Assembly: GCF_000024365.1 (NCBI RefSeq)
Contig: NC_013235.1
Span: 124,001-188,000 of the forward strand
DNA: 64,000 nucleotides
Reading direction: 5' to 3'
Source of the DNA: Nakamurella multipartita DSM 44233
GTDB taxonomy: Bacteria > Actinomycetota > Actinomycetes > Mycobacteriales > Nakamurellaceae
Positions 26,111 through 37,567 of this stretch are shown here, one piece after another; the first letter of the stretch is position 1, and every line of letters begins with the position of its first letter. The position numbers and the translations under genes were made by a program. The notes beneath the pieces were generated by a model that saw only the letters and a program-made list of their open reading frames with translations, did no database searches and had not been told where the DNA came from.

Positions 26111-26394
26111 GGGCTTCACTCCTGAGTGGTCACCCGCTGGTGGGCGGTTCAATCATGGCGCGCCCAGGTGACTCGGATGAAAGACGGTCGAACGCGGCTG
26201 CGGGTGCGAACACCGATGCATGACCCGACCGCTCGCGTCCACGCCCCCAATGCTGGAAGTCCCTCCGGCCACGTCAGAAGCCGGGACGGCCATGACCGGC
26301 CGTCGGAGGACAATCCGTACCGCACGTCTTGACCGGGGCGATCCGGCGGCGGAGGCTGAGCTGGCTGGTTGTGCACCGTGGGGGGAGCCGCTCG

Positions 26395-26598
26395 ATGATG
26401 ACGGGACTGATCGTTCTCGCGGCCTTGCTGCTGGTGGTGGGGCTGCTGTGGTACCTCTGGCGACATCGAACGGGCTCCTTGGCCAGGGGCATCGCCGCGG
26501 CCGGGGCCACGTACAACGAGTTCAACGGGCAGGGTCGGCCGCCCGAGATGTCGACGTCCGCCACGTTGGACGGGCGGGATCGTCCGCCTGCGGTCTGA
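26395..26598 (+). CDS. small single-helix membrane protein
   Basis: A 67-residue protein with one N-terminal membrane helix (TGLIVLAALLLVVGLLWYLW) followed by a short basic then polar cytoplasmic tail. GGGGGGAG lies about 9 bp upstream of the ATG. No family recognised. The 284 bp between this gene and the divergent monooxygenase hold nothing else I can support. Confidence 0.6.
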   Translation: MMTGLIVLAALLLVVGLLWYLWRHRTGSLARGIAAAGATYNEFNGQGRPPEMSTSATLDGRDRPPAV

Positions 26599-26634
26599 TC
26601 GAGATCGTCGGCAATTCCCAGGGGCGATCGTTGC

Positions 26635-27072
26635 TCAGCCCCTCGTCAGCTCCTGGGCGAACATCACGATGATGCCACTGGGCCCGCGGACATAAGTCAG
26701 CTTGTAGATGTCCTCATAGGTCGCCACACCGCGCAGCGGATGGCAGCCGTGCCGCGCGGCGATCGCCAACGCCTCGTCGATGTCGTCCACGGAGAAGGCG
26801 ACCCGGTGCATGCCGATCTCGTTGGGTTGGGTGGGTTCGGTTTCGATCGCGTCGGGGTGGATGTACTCGAACAGCTCGAGACGGCCATTCCCGTCTGGTG
26901 TTTGCAGCATCGCGATCTTGGCGTGGTTACCGTCGAGGCCGACCGCAGTATCGGTCCATTCCCCGCTGACCGTGTCCCGCCCCAACACGGTCAGGCCGAG
27001 GTCGGTGAAGAAGGCGATCGTCGCCTCGAGGTCGCGCACCGCGATGGCAACGTTCTCCAGTTTGATAGCCAT
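26635..27072 (-). CDS. VOC (glyoxalase/dioxygenase superfamily) protein
   Basis: A 145-residue protein with two betaalphabetabetabeta modules: MAIKLENVAIAVRDLEATIAFF at the start and GMHRVAFSVDDIDEALAIAARHG in the second half. Candidate metal ligands are a His in the second module and Glu in GRLELFEY. VOC enzymes include lactoylglutathione lyases, epimerases and resistance proteins; the reaction cannot be chosen from sequence. It is divergent from cobQ, with 77 bp between. Confidence 0.85.
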   Translation of the reverse strand: MAIKLENVAIAVRDLEATIAFFTDLGLTVLGRDTVSGEWTDTAVGLDGNHAKIAMLQTPDGNGRLELFEYIHPDAIETEPTQPNEIGMHRVAFSVDDIDEALAIAARHGCHPLRGVATYEDIYKLTYVRGPSGIIVMFAQELTRG

Positions 27073-27149
27073 GCGTTGAACGCTACCGAGCGAGGCGACC
27101 CTGGACATCCTTCCGACGGGCGGTGCCGTCGCACGACTAGGGTGTCCGG

Positions 27150-28610
27150 GTGCTGGCTCGTGACCTTCAAGCCCGCGGCTTGCTCATCGCCGGTACCTCC
27201 TCGGACGCCGGAAAGTCGCTGGTGACGGCCGGCATCTGCCGGTTCCTGGCCCGGCAGGGGCTGCGGGTTGCGCCCTTCAAGGCGCAGAACATGTCGAACA
27301 ACTCGATGGTCTGCGCGGACGGCAGCGAGATCGGCCGGGCGCAGTACCTGCAGGCCCAGGCGGCCGGCGCGGTGCCCGAGTCGGCGATGAACCCCGTGCT
27401 GCTCAAGCCCGGCTCGGACCGGCGTTCTTTCGTCGTGGTCCGGGGTCGCCCGGCCGGCACGCTGGAATCCGGTGAGTTCGCTTCCGGCCGCAGACATCTC
27501 GCCCAGGCAGCGTTCGCCGCCTACCGCGAGCTGGCCGGGCGTTACGACGTCATCGTCTGCGAGGGCGCGGGGTCGCCCACCGAGATCAATCTGCGCGCCG
27601 GCGACTACGTGAACATGGGCCTGGCTCAGGAGTTTTCCCTGCCCGTGGTGGTGGTCGGGGACATCGACCGGGGCGGCGTCTTCGCCAGCCTCTACGGCAC
27701 CGTCGCCCTGCTCGACGCGGCCGACCAGGCGCTCATCCGGGGGTTGATCATCAACAAATTCCGCGGGGACGTCGACCTGCTGCGGCCGGGCCTGGACCGG
27801 ATCGCCCAGCTGACCGGGGTGCCCGTGCTCGGCGTGCTGCCCTGGCTGACCGAGGTGTGGCTGGACGGTGAGGACACGCTGCAGGTCGGCCGGTGGGGTG
27901 CCCCGATCGGTGGGCCCGAGCCGCGGCTGCGGGTCGCCGCCCTCCGCTTCCCCCGGCTGTCCAACGTCACCGACCTCGACGCGCTCGCCTGCGAGCCCGG
28001 GGTCGAGGTGACGATGACCGCCGATCCCGGCACGATCCGGGCCGCCGATCTGGTGGTCCTGCCCGGGTCCCGCGCCACCGTGGCGGACCTGACCTGGTTG
28101 CACGCCAGCGGACTGGCCGACGCGGTCCGGCAGGCGGCCGGGCGGGGCACGCCCGTGTTGGGCATCTGCGGCGGCTTCCAGATGCTCGCCCGGACCATCG
28201 ACGACCCGGTCGAGTCCGGCGCCGGGCCGGTGTCCGGGCTGGGGTTGCTGCCGGTCGACGTCGCGTTCGCCCCGGACAAGAGGCTGGGCACCCCGGCCGG
28301 CGACTGGCAGGGGCACCAGGTCCGCGGGTACGAGATCCACCACGGGGTGGCCACTGTCGCGCCGGGCGGCGGGGACGAGTCTTTCCTGGGCGGGGTTCGG
28401 GTCGGCTCGGTCTGGGGCACGATGTGGCACGGTGCGTTCGAGAACGACGACTTCCGTCGAGCCTGGCTGCGGACGGCCACCGAGGGACGATTCCACGCGG
28501 ACGCCGCAGCTCCCGGCTTCGGGGCCCGGCGCGAGGCCATGCTGGACCGGCTGGCCGATGCGGTGGCCGAGCACCTGGACACCGACGCGCTGTTGGCGTT
28601 GACGCGCTGA
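27150..28610 (+). CDS. cobQ: cobyric acid synthase CobQ
   Basis: A 486-residue amidotransferase that makes adenosylcobyric acid by amidating the b, d, e and g side chains, using ATP and glutamine. It has an N-terminal dethiobiotin-synthetase-like domain with a P-loop (AGTSSDAGKSLVTAG) and the CobQ signature FKAQNMSNNSMV. The C-terminal class I glutaminase domain has nucleophile Cys340 (LGICGGFQM) and catalytic His in MWHGAFEND. It starts at GTG. It stands apart from the main cobalamin cluster, without a visible riboswitch in the 77-bp leader. Confidence 0.96.
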   Translation: MLARDLQARGLLIAGTSSDAGKSLVTAGICRFLARQGLRVAPFKAQNMSNNSMVCADGSEIGRAQYLQAQAAGAVPESAMNPVLLKPGSDRRSFVVVRGRPAGTLESGEFASGRRHLAQAAFAAYRELAGRYDVIVCEGAGSPTEINLRAGDYVNMGLAQEFSLPVVVVGDIDRGGVFASLYGTVALLDAADQALIRGLIINKFRGDVDLLRPGLDRIAQLTGVPVLGVLPWLTEVWLDGEDTLQVGRWGAPIGGPEPRLRVAALRFPRLSNVTDLDALACEPGVEVTMTADPGTIRAADLVVLPGSRATVADLTWLHASGLADAVRQAAGRGTPVLGICGGFQMLARTIDDPVESGAGPVSGLGLLPVDVAFAPDKRLGTPAGDWQGHQVRGYEIHHGVATVAPGGGDESFLGGVRVGSVWGTMWHGAFENDDFRRAWLRTATEGRFHADAAAPGFGARREAMLDRLADAVAEHLDTDALLALTR

Positions 28611-28619
28611 TCCCGCCAG

Positions 28620-28651
28620 GGCCGGACGGCGCCTCCGGGCACCGTCCGGCC
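28620..28651. terminator. bidirectional hairpin terminator
   Basis: A perfect 10-bp inverted repeat (GGCCGGACGG / CCGTCCGGCC) with a 12-nt loop sits between the convergent ends of cobQ and the DUF305 gene, and can serve both. Confidence 0.75.
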
Positions 28652-28663
28652 TGCTCGGGGCCG

Positions 28664-29377
28664 CTACAAGGCAGCGAGCATCTGCTGCATCTGCGCGATC
28701 TCGGTGGTCTGCCCGCTCTTGATCGACTCGGCCAGGGCCAGGGTCGCCGGGTTCTGGCCCCGGGCGATCTCCACCTCGGCCATCTCGATCGCACCCTGGT
28801 GGTGGGCGATCATCTGCTGCAGGAAGAGCTTGTCGAACTCGACCCCGGTGGCCGCGCGCAGCGCGTCCATGTCGGCGTCGCTCATCTGCATCATCTGGCC
28901 CATGCCGAAATCGTCGACGGAGGGGCTCGCGGCGGTTTCCTGCGGTCCGCCCATCGAGCCCATGTCGTGACCGCCCATGCCGGAGTCCGCGTCGGCTCCG
29001 GTGCTCATCATGGGCATGGTCGCATCCCACGCGACCAGCCAGCCCTGCATCTGCTCGATCTCCGGTCCCTGGGCGGCCTTGATTTGGGTGGCCAGGTCCT
29101 TCACCGGTTGGGTGGACGCCTGCGCCAGCGCCAGTTCGGACATCTCGATGGCGCCCTCGTGGTGCGGGATCATCATCGTCGCGAACATGACGTCGACGGC
29201 GTTGTGCTCGGTGGATTCGACGGCCGCGCTGCCGTTGCCGGCGGCCGTGGCGGCGGTCTCGGATGTGGTGCTGGGGGCGGTGCTTCTGGTGGCGGTGCCG
29301 GTCGAACTGCTCCCGCAGGCGGCCAGGCCGAGAGTGAGGGCCAGCGCGAACGCCGCGCCCAGAACGCGTTTGGTCAT
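28664..29377 (-). CDS. DUF305 lipoprotein
   Basis: A 237-residue secreted lipoprotein. The signal peptide ends in the lipobox LAAC (Cys about 21), followed by a Ser/Thr-rich linker. It has two DUF305 repeats with MIPHHEGAIEMSELAL and MIAHHQGAIEMAEVEI, ferritin-like helices whose His and Met residues probably bind metal (copper or similar) outside the cell. A Met/Gly/Asp-rich segment (MGGHDMGSMGG) lies between the repeats. It is preceded by a hairpin that separates it from the upstream DUF6153 gene. Confidence 0.9.
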   Translation of the reverse strand: MTKRVLGAAFALALTLGLAACGSSSTGTATRSTAPSTTSETAATAAGNGSAAVESTEHNAVDVMFATMMIPHHEGAIEMSELALAQASTQPVKDLATQIKAAQGPEIEQMQGWLVAWDATMPMMSTGADADSGMGGHDMGSMGGPQETAASPSVDDFGMGQMMQMSDADMDALRAATGVEFDKLFLQQMIAHHQGAIEMAEVEIARGQNPATLALAESIKSGQTTEIAQMQQMLAAL

Positions 29378-29425
29378 GGAAAGACTCCTTGGAGGTGATC
29401 GGGGCGGAAAAAGGCAGCGTCGGCG

Positions 29426-29445
29426 GCCGTTCCGGTCGGAACGGC
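29426..29445 (-). terminator. hairpin terminator between DUF6153 and DUF305 genes
   Basis: An 8-bp perfect stem (GCCGTTCC/GGAACGGC) with a 4-nt loop lies 10 bp after the stop of the DUF6153 gene. On the minus strand it is followed after about 15 nt by TTTTT. Confidence 0.6.
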
Positions 29446-29454
29446 GGAGACGGC

Positions 29455-29904
29455 CTATACCCGAATCACACCGAGGGCGAGGCGAGGGCGTCCGCGGGGC
29501 GGGCCTCGCCGCCGCATGTCGAACAGCGCCCGCCGGGCCGAGACCGGTCCGGGGGCGGTGACGGTCGCGTTGCGCCGGGCCAGCGCGGCCAGCAGGAGCA
29601 GCACGCCACCGACGACCAGGAACAGGATGCAGCCGGCCATGTCGCCGTGCTCGGAGCTTGGCGGTTCCGCACCCACCCAGGCCGTCACGAACGCCTCGGG
29701 AGCCATCACCGGCTCGGCCATCGGGTCGGCCGTCATGCCGTGGTGGGTCCCGGCGGCCGTCGGCAGGCTGCCGTGCCCGGGCCCGTCGCCGGGAGTCAGC
29801 ACGTGCATCGCGAAGATCCCGGCGATGACGGCCAGCAGCAGCGCCCAGCGCACGGGGGACTGCCGGCCGGTCGTCACCGGACCATCATCCCACCGGGTGA
29901 TCAC
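29455..29904 (-). CDS. DUF6153-like membrane protein
   Basis: A 149-residue protein with two membrane helices (RWALLLAVIAGIFAMHVL and ILFLVVGGVLLLLAALARR) and a His/Met-containing segment between them (HGSLPTAAGTHHGM). This layout matches small actinobacterial DUF6153 proteins often found near copper or DUF305 genes; their role is unknown. The GTG at 29904 overlaps the stop of the upstream propeller gene (GTGA), suggesting translational coupling; GTG 29877 is an alternative start. Confidence 0.7.
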   Translation of the reverse strand: MITRWDDGPVTTGRQSPVRWALLLAVIAGIFAMHVLTPGDGPGHGSLPTAAGTHHGMTADPMAEPVMAPEAFVTAWVGAEPPSSEHGDMAGCILFLVVGGVLLLLAALARRNATVTAPGPVSARRALFDMRRRGPPRGRPRLALGVIRV

Positions 29905-30887
29905 GGTCCGGCGACGAACTCCAGTCGCCCGAGGGTGGGCGCACCCCGGTTGGTGAACCAGAGCGAGGCGCCCGGACCCGGTTTGAGGTCGAACGGGGCG
30001 GCGATGCTCGGCGAATGGTGATCTTCGACGGTTCCGGACTCGGGGTCCACCCGGAGCAGGGCGTTCCGGCCCGTGTCCACCAGCCAGATGGCGCCGTCCG
30101 GGCCCAGGGTGTTGCCGTCGGGGGCGTCGAACGCCGGCCCGGTGAAATGTCGCCAGGTGCCCGACGGGTCCGCCGGATCGAACCGGGCGATGCCACCCGG
30201 GTTGCGGGTGGTCAGCCACAGCCGGCCCGCCTCATCCATCGCCCAGGCGCGCAGGGCCGGCTCGCCCGGCGGAGCGAACATCCGGATCGAACGGCCCGGG
30301 TCGGGGTCCAGGGGATCGAGCGAGCCGATCCCGGGCCGGCCGGTGGTGGTGAACCACAGCCGGCCGTCCGCCGCCGGGAAGATGGCGGCGGGCAGGTCGA
30401 GCGATGGATGGGTGATCACCCGCACCGACCCGCCGGGGTCGTCGGCGAAGGGGTCGATCGAGGCCAGGGCACTGGCGGCGCGGAGGCTGACCCAGATCCG
30501 GCCGTCGGCGGCCGACTTGATCGCGACCGGATTGGCGATCCCGGGCGCGCTCACCGCGGTGAGCGTGGCCTGCGGATCGGCGGCCGACGGGTCGATGCGG
30601 CCGATCCGGTCGGCGCCGGGACAGGTGAACCAGATCCGGCCGTCGGCCCCGGGGAAGAGGTTGGCCGGGCCGCGCAGTTCGCCGGCCGGGTCGAGGAAGG
30701 TCCGGATCACGCCGGTCGTCGGGTCGAGCCGGCCCACCCGGTCCGTGCCGGGCGAGGCGAACCACATGCAGCCGTCCGGGCCCTGGATGATCCCGGTCAG
30801 GGAGGCCAGCTCCCCGGCCGGATCGGCGAACGAACCGATCCTGAGCTGCGGGCCGGCCGCCCGGTCACTGTTCGAGCTGCCGTCCAC
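29901..30887 (-). CDS. Vgb/SMP-30-like beta-propeller protein
   Basis: A 328-residue protein built of repeated ~45-residue blades with the pattern GPDGxxWF...DRVGRLDP, for example PDGCMWFASPGTDRVGRLDP. This is the virginiamycin B lyase (streptogramin lyase)-like seven-bladed propeller. True Vgb enzymes open streptogramin B lactones, but many actinobacterial homologues have no known substrate. No signal peptide is seen. It is the first gene of a two-gene unit with the DUF6153 gene. Confidence 0.8.
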   Translation of the reverse strand: MDGSSNSDRAAGPQLRIGSFADPAGELASLTGIIQGPDGCMWFASPGTDRVGRLDPTTGVIRTFLDPAGELRGPANLFPGADGRIWFTCPGADRIGRIDPSAADPQATLTAVSAPGIANPVAIKSAADGRIWVSLRAASALASIDPFADDPGGSVRVITHPSLDLPAAIFPAADGRLWFTTTGRPGIGSLDPLDPDPGRSIRMFAPPGEPALRAWAMDEAGRLWLTTRNPGGIARFDPADPSGTWRHFTGPAFDAPDGNTLGPDGAIWLVDTGRNALLRVDPESGTVEDHHSPSIAAPFDLKPGPGASLWFTNRGAPTLGRLEFVAGP

Positions 30888-30944
30888 CCGTCACCTCTCC
30901 CTGCCCCGAGTTGGGCCGATGGTAGCCACCGGCACAATCGGCGG

Positions 30945-31838
30945 GTGCGCACCCTGGAGATCATCGGCATCGGTATGGGCGACCCCGAGCAGTTGACGCT
31001 GCAGGCGGTGGCCGCTCTCGGCCGGGTCGACGTCGTCCTGCTGGTCGACAAGGGCGAGACCACCAGGGATCTGGTCGATCTGCGGGCGCAGATGATGGCC
31101 CGGCACGGCCGGCCCGACCTTCGGGTCGTCCCGATCCCGGACCCGCGGCGCGACCGGCAGAGTCCGGACTATCAGGGTGCGGTGCGTGACTGGCACCAGC
31201 GCCGGGTGCTGGCCTACGAGCAGGCGCTGCTGGACCACGTCGCGCCCGACGGCTGCGCGGGCATCCTCGTTTGGGGCGATCCGGCGCTGTACGACAGCAC
31301 CATCCGGATCGTCGACGGAATTCGCGAGCGGGGGATCGTGCCGCTGGCCGTGCACGTCCGCCCGGGGATCAGCGCGGTGCAGGCCCTGGCGGCCGCGCAC
31401 GGGGTGGTGTTGCACGGCATCGGCGAACCGGTGGTGATCACCACCGGTCGCCGCCTGGCCGAGGCGATCGCCGGGGGAGCGCCCACCGTGGTGGTGATGC
31501 TCGACGGCGATCTGGAGTGCCGCACCTGCACCGGTCGGGGCCTGGAGATCCTGTGGGGCGCCTACCTGGGCGATCCCCGGCAGACCCTGATCCGGGGCCC
31601 CCTGGACGAGGTGATCGACGAGATCGTCGCCGTGCGGGCCCGGTTGCGGGCCCGGCACGGCTGGATCATGGACACCTACCTGCTGCGGTCCTCGGTCCCG
31701 ACCGGCGCCGTCGCGGCGGGGACGGGTGCCGGCGCGGTGAGCGCCGGCACCGGTCGGGGCGCGGTCCGGGCGGCGACCACCATCACCACCAGCGCGGCCG
31801 CGGTGATCGCGGCGCCGGCCCAGATCGGTGAGGTGTAG
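30945..31838 (+). CDS. cobF: precorrin-6A synthase CobF
   Basis: A SAM-dependent C1-methyltransferase with concomitant deacetylation, a step specific to the aerobic cobalamin pathway. The tetrapyrrole-methylase motifs IIGIGMGDPEQLT, LVWGDPALYDST and HVRPGISAVQALAA are present. The conserved part ends about residue 247 (RHGWIMDTYLLR). The remaining ~50 residues are a low-complexity Ala/Gly/Thr/Val tail that reads antisense to the end of the convergent MFS gene; family members are usually about 250 residues. GTG start; isolated from the main cob cluster. Confidence 0.93.
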   Translation: MRTLEIIGIGMGDPEQLTLQAVAALGRVDVVLLVDKGETTRDLVDLRAQMMARHGRPDLRVVPIPDPRRDRQSPDYQGAVRDWHQRRVLAYEQALLDHVAPDGCAGILVWGDPALYDSTIRIVDGIRERGIVPLAVHVRPGISAVQALAAAHGVVLHGIGEPVVITTGRRLAEAIAGGAPTVVVMLDGDLECRTCTGRGLEILWGAYLGDPRQTLIRGPLDEVIDEIVAVRARLRARHGWIMDTYLLRSSVPTGAVAAGTGAGAVSAGTGRGAVRAATTITTSAAAVIAAPAQIGEV

Positions 31839-32896
31839 CCCAGTCCGGCTCCGATGGTCAGGCCGCCGGCCAGCGCACCCAGGGCGTTGCCGAGGTTGAA
31901 CGCGGCGATGTTGCCGGCCGAGGCCAGCGACGGTGCCTGCGCGGCGTAGGTCATCACGCGGGTCTGCAGGCCGGGCACGGTGGCGAAGCCGAACCCGCCC
32001 ATCAGGAAGATCATCACCACGGTGCCCCACGGGCTCGTCGCGGCCAGCGCGAACCCGACCAGGACCAGCACCAGCCCGGCGAGGATGACGATCAGGCTGC
32101 GGTCCAGCGCGCGGTCGGCGAACCGGCCGCCCAGCACATTGCCGACGAGCAGGCCGGCCCCGAACAGCACCAGCAGCCACGGCACCGTCGACGACGCGAA
32201 CCCGGTCACCTCGGTGAGCGTGTAGGCGATGTAGGTGAACGCCCCGAACATGCCGCCGAAGCCGAGCACGGTCACCGCCATCGACAGCCACACCTGCCGG
32301 TCGCGCAGCGCGCCGACCTCGTCCCGCAGGCGGGTAGGCACGTGCCGGCCGCGATCCTGCGGTACCAGGGCGAGCACGCCGACGAAGGCGACCAGGCCGA
32401 TGACGGTGATCGACCAGAACGTGGCCCGCCAGCCGAACTGCTGGCCGATGAAGGTGCCCAGGGGGACGCCGAGAACGTTCGCCGCGGTCAGCCCGGTGAA
32501 CATGATGGCCACCGCCCCGGCCTTGCGGGCGGGGGCAACCAGATCGGCCGCGACGACCGCGCCGATGCCGAAGAAGGCGCCGTGGCACAGCGCCGCGACG
32601 ATCCGGCCGGCCATCATCACCGAGTAGGTGGGGGCCAGCGCACTGATGGCGTTGCCGATGACGAACAGCACGAGCAGTCCGAGCAGCACCCGTTTGCGAG
32701 GCAGCCGGGTGGTCGCGGCGGTCAGCCCGAGCGCCCCGACGATCACCGCCAGGGCGTACCCGGTGATGAGCCAGCCCGCCGCCGCCTCGCTGACGCCGAA
32801 GTCGGCCGCGACCTCGGGCAGCAGACCCATGATGGTGAATTCGGTCAGGCCGATCCCGAAGCCGCCGAGCGCGAGGGCGATGAGTCCCGCAGGCAT
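31676..32896 (-). CDS. MFS drug-efflux-type transporter
   Basis: A 406-residue transporter with 12 predicted helices of the AraJ/YdeA-like DHA1 group. Motif A is degenerate between helices 2 and 3 (LTAATTRLPRKRVLLG), and ALCHGAFFGIGAVVAADLV is characteristic. It probably exports small molecules such as drugs or sugars. The start ATG has AGAGG upstream. It is divergent from a MarR-type regulator with a palindrome-rich 120-bp spacer, so it is likely controlled by it. Its last ~54 codons overlap the 3' end of cobF. Confidence 0.9.
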   Translation of the reverse strand: MPAGLIALALGGFGIGLTEFTIMGLLPEVAADFGVSEAAAGWLITGYALAVIVGALGLTAATTRLPRKRVLLGLLVLFVIGNAISALAPTYSVMMAGRIVAALCHGAFFGIGAVVAADLVAPARKAGAVAIMFTGLTAANVLGVPLGTFIGQQFGWRATFWSITVIGLVAFVGVLALVPQDRGRHVPTRLRDEVGALRDRQVWLSMAVTVLGFGGMFGAFTYIAYTLTEVTGFASSTVPWLLVLFGAGLLVGNVLGGRFADRALDRSLIVILAGLVLVLVGFALAATSPWGTVVMIFLMGGFGFATVPGLQTRVMTYAAQAPSLASAGNIAAFNLGNALGALAGGLTIGAGLGYTSPIWAGAAITAAALVVMVVAARTAPRPVPALTAPAPVPAATAPVGTEDRSR

Positions 32897-32938
32897 CGCG
32901 AACCTCTTTCGTGTGAGTAGATGGAACGCGTACGCTGG

Positions 32939-32996
32939 TAGTTGCAAACGCGTTATATCGACTCTTGCACGCGCGGATACCCCGCGCAAGCAACTA
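32939..32996. promoter_or_regulatory. candidate MarR operator region
   Basis: The spacer between the MFS and MarR genes holds TAGTTGC (32939-32945) and its complement GCAACTA (32990-32996). Between them lies a second imperfect inverted pair, CTTGCACGCGCGG and CCCCGCGCAAG. Divergent MarR/MFS pairs are normally autoregulated through such sites. Confidence 0.5.
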
Positions 32997-33016
32997 TTAG
33001 GGTGAGGTGGGTCTCG

Positions 33017-33469
33017 ATGGGCATCGGCGACGACGCCGTCCAGGTGCGCGCCCAGGGCTGGCGCACCCTGGCCTCCCTGCACGGCCTGATCGAGTCCCGG
33101 CTGGAGCGGGCCCTCGGCGCCGCCGCGGACCTGTCCGTCGTGGAGTACACCGTGCTGGACGCGCTGAGCCGGCAGGACGGCTGGCACATGCGGATGCAGC
33201 AGCTGAGCCGGGCGGCCGCCCTGTCCCCGTCCGCGACCACCCGGCTGGTCAACCGGCTCGAGGACCGCGGCCTGCTCACCCGGATCCTGTGCGCCGACGA
33301 CCGTCGCGGCATCTACACCGAACTCACCGCGGCCGGGCGGGATCTGCTCGACCAGGCCCGACCCGTGCACGACGACGTGCTCCGGCAGGCCCTGGCCGAG
33401 GCGGCCGGCGTCCCCGAACTCACCCCGTTGGTCCGCGCCCTGCACGAGGCCGACGTCTCCGTCGGCTGA
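33017..33469 (+). CDS. MarR-family transcriptional regulator
   Basis: A 150-residue winged-helix repressor. The recognition region reads MQQLSRAAALSPSATTRLVNRLEDRGLL, followed by the wing (ADDRRGIYTELTAAGRDLL) with the conserved DxR. Flanking helices make the dimer. The ATG at 33017 has a GGTGAGG site upstream. It probably represses the divergent transporter and itself until an aromatic or drug-like ligand binds. Confidence 0.92.
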   Translation: MGIGDDAVQVRAQGWRTLASLHGLIESRLERALGAAADLSVVEYTVLDALSRQDGWHMRMQQLSRAAALSPSATTRLVNRLEDRGLLTRILCADDRRGIYTELTAAGRDLLDQARPVHDDVLRQALAEAAGVPELTPLVRALHEADVSVG

Positions 33470-33501
33470 GGTCCGTCGCTCACCGGCCGGCGGGGGCTCC
33501 G

Positions 33502-33569
33502 CTTCGCGCCACGAATCCGCAGGTCGCGCCGACCTTTGCCGGCGCCAACCGCGCAAATGAGGCGCGAAG
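33502..33569. repeat. inverted repeat between MarR and cobN ends
   Basis: CTTCGCGCC (33502-33510) pairs with GGCGCGAAG (33561-33569). Inside is a small hairpin AGGTC-GCGCC-GACCT (33521-33535). It lies between convergent genes and may act as a terminator. Its layout resembles the palindrome at 37444-37500. Confidence 0.6.
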
Positions 33570-33688
33570 TACGGGGAGGTCGAATCGGCTCCCCGCGCGG
33601 GTCACCCCACGGCCGCACGGCGAGTGGGGTGATCACCACGTGCTTGATAACGGTGAAAACCCCGGGGACTCGTCACCGTCGGCTCGGG

Positions 33689-37327
<3,639 letters not shown>

Positions 37328-37443
37328 GCCTCCACTCTGGCAGCCGCCGGTCCGGCTTCACCCTCCGGCCTGCGCGTGTCCCGGTTCGTCCAAGGCGCGG
37401 CTGTCCCCCCACCCCCTCGCCCCGCCGCGCGCCCCCCGCGCGC

Positions 37444-37500
37444 CGACTTGCCACAGACGCACCGCTGCGTCGGCTCCAGGCGTGCGGATGAGGCAAGTCG
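37444..37500. repeat. hairpin upstream of the pseudokinase operon
   Basis: CGACTTGCC (37444-37452) pairs with GGCAAGTCG (37492-37500), with an inner GACGCA/TGCGTC stem at about 37456-37471. It lies in the divergent spacer between cobN and the J-domain gene. Both this and the 33502 element have GCCAC just inside the left arm and ATGAGGC at the right arm, despite different stems. Confidence 0.6.
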
Positions 37501-37547
37501 ACGGGTGGAGGCGTCCGTCGCTTGGCGCAGACTTGCGCTTTCTAATT

Positions 37548-37562
37548 TAGTCGTGCAGACTA
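37548..37562. promoter_or_regulatory. operator-like palindrome at the pseudokinase operon promoter
   Basis: TAGTC-GTGCA-GACTA, a perfect 5+5 inverted repeat in an unusually A/T-rich patch, ends 5 bp before the ATG of the J-domain gene. Its position over the promoter or transcription start suggests a repressor site. The NrtR-like protein at the far end of the operon is a candidate ligand-responsive regulator. Confidence 0.5.
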
Positions 37563-37567
37563 GAAAT

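Noticed and set aside
26126-26394. Small open frames between the monooxygenase and the small membrane protein
   Set aside because: No ribosome binding site, no recognisable domain, and overlapping frames on both strands typical of non-coding G+C-rich DNA.
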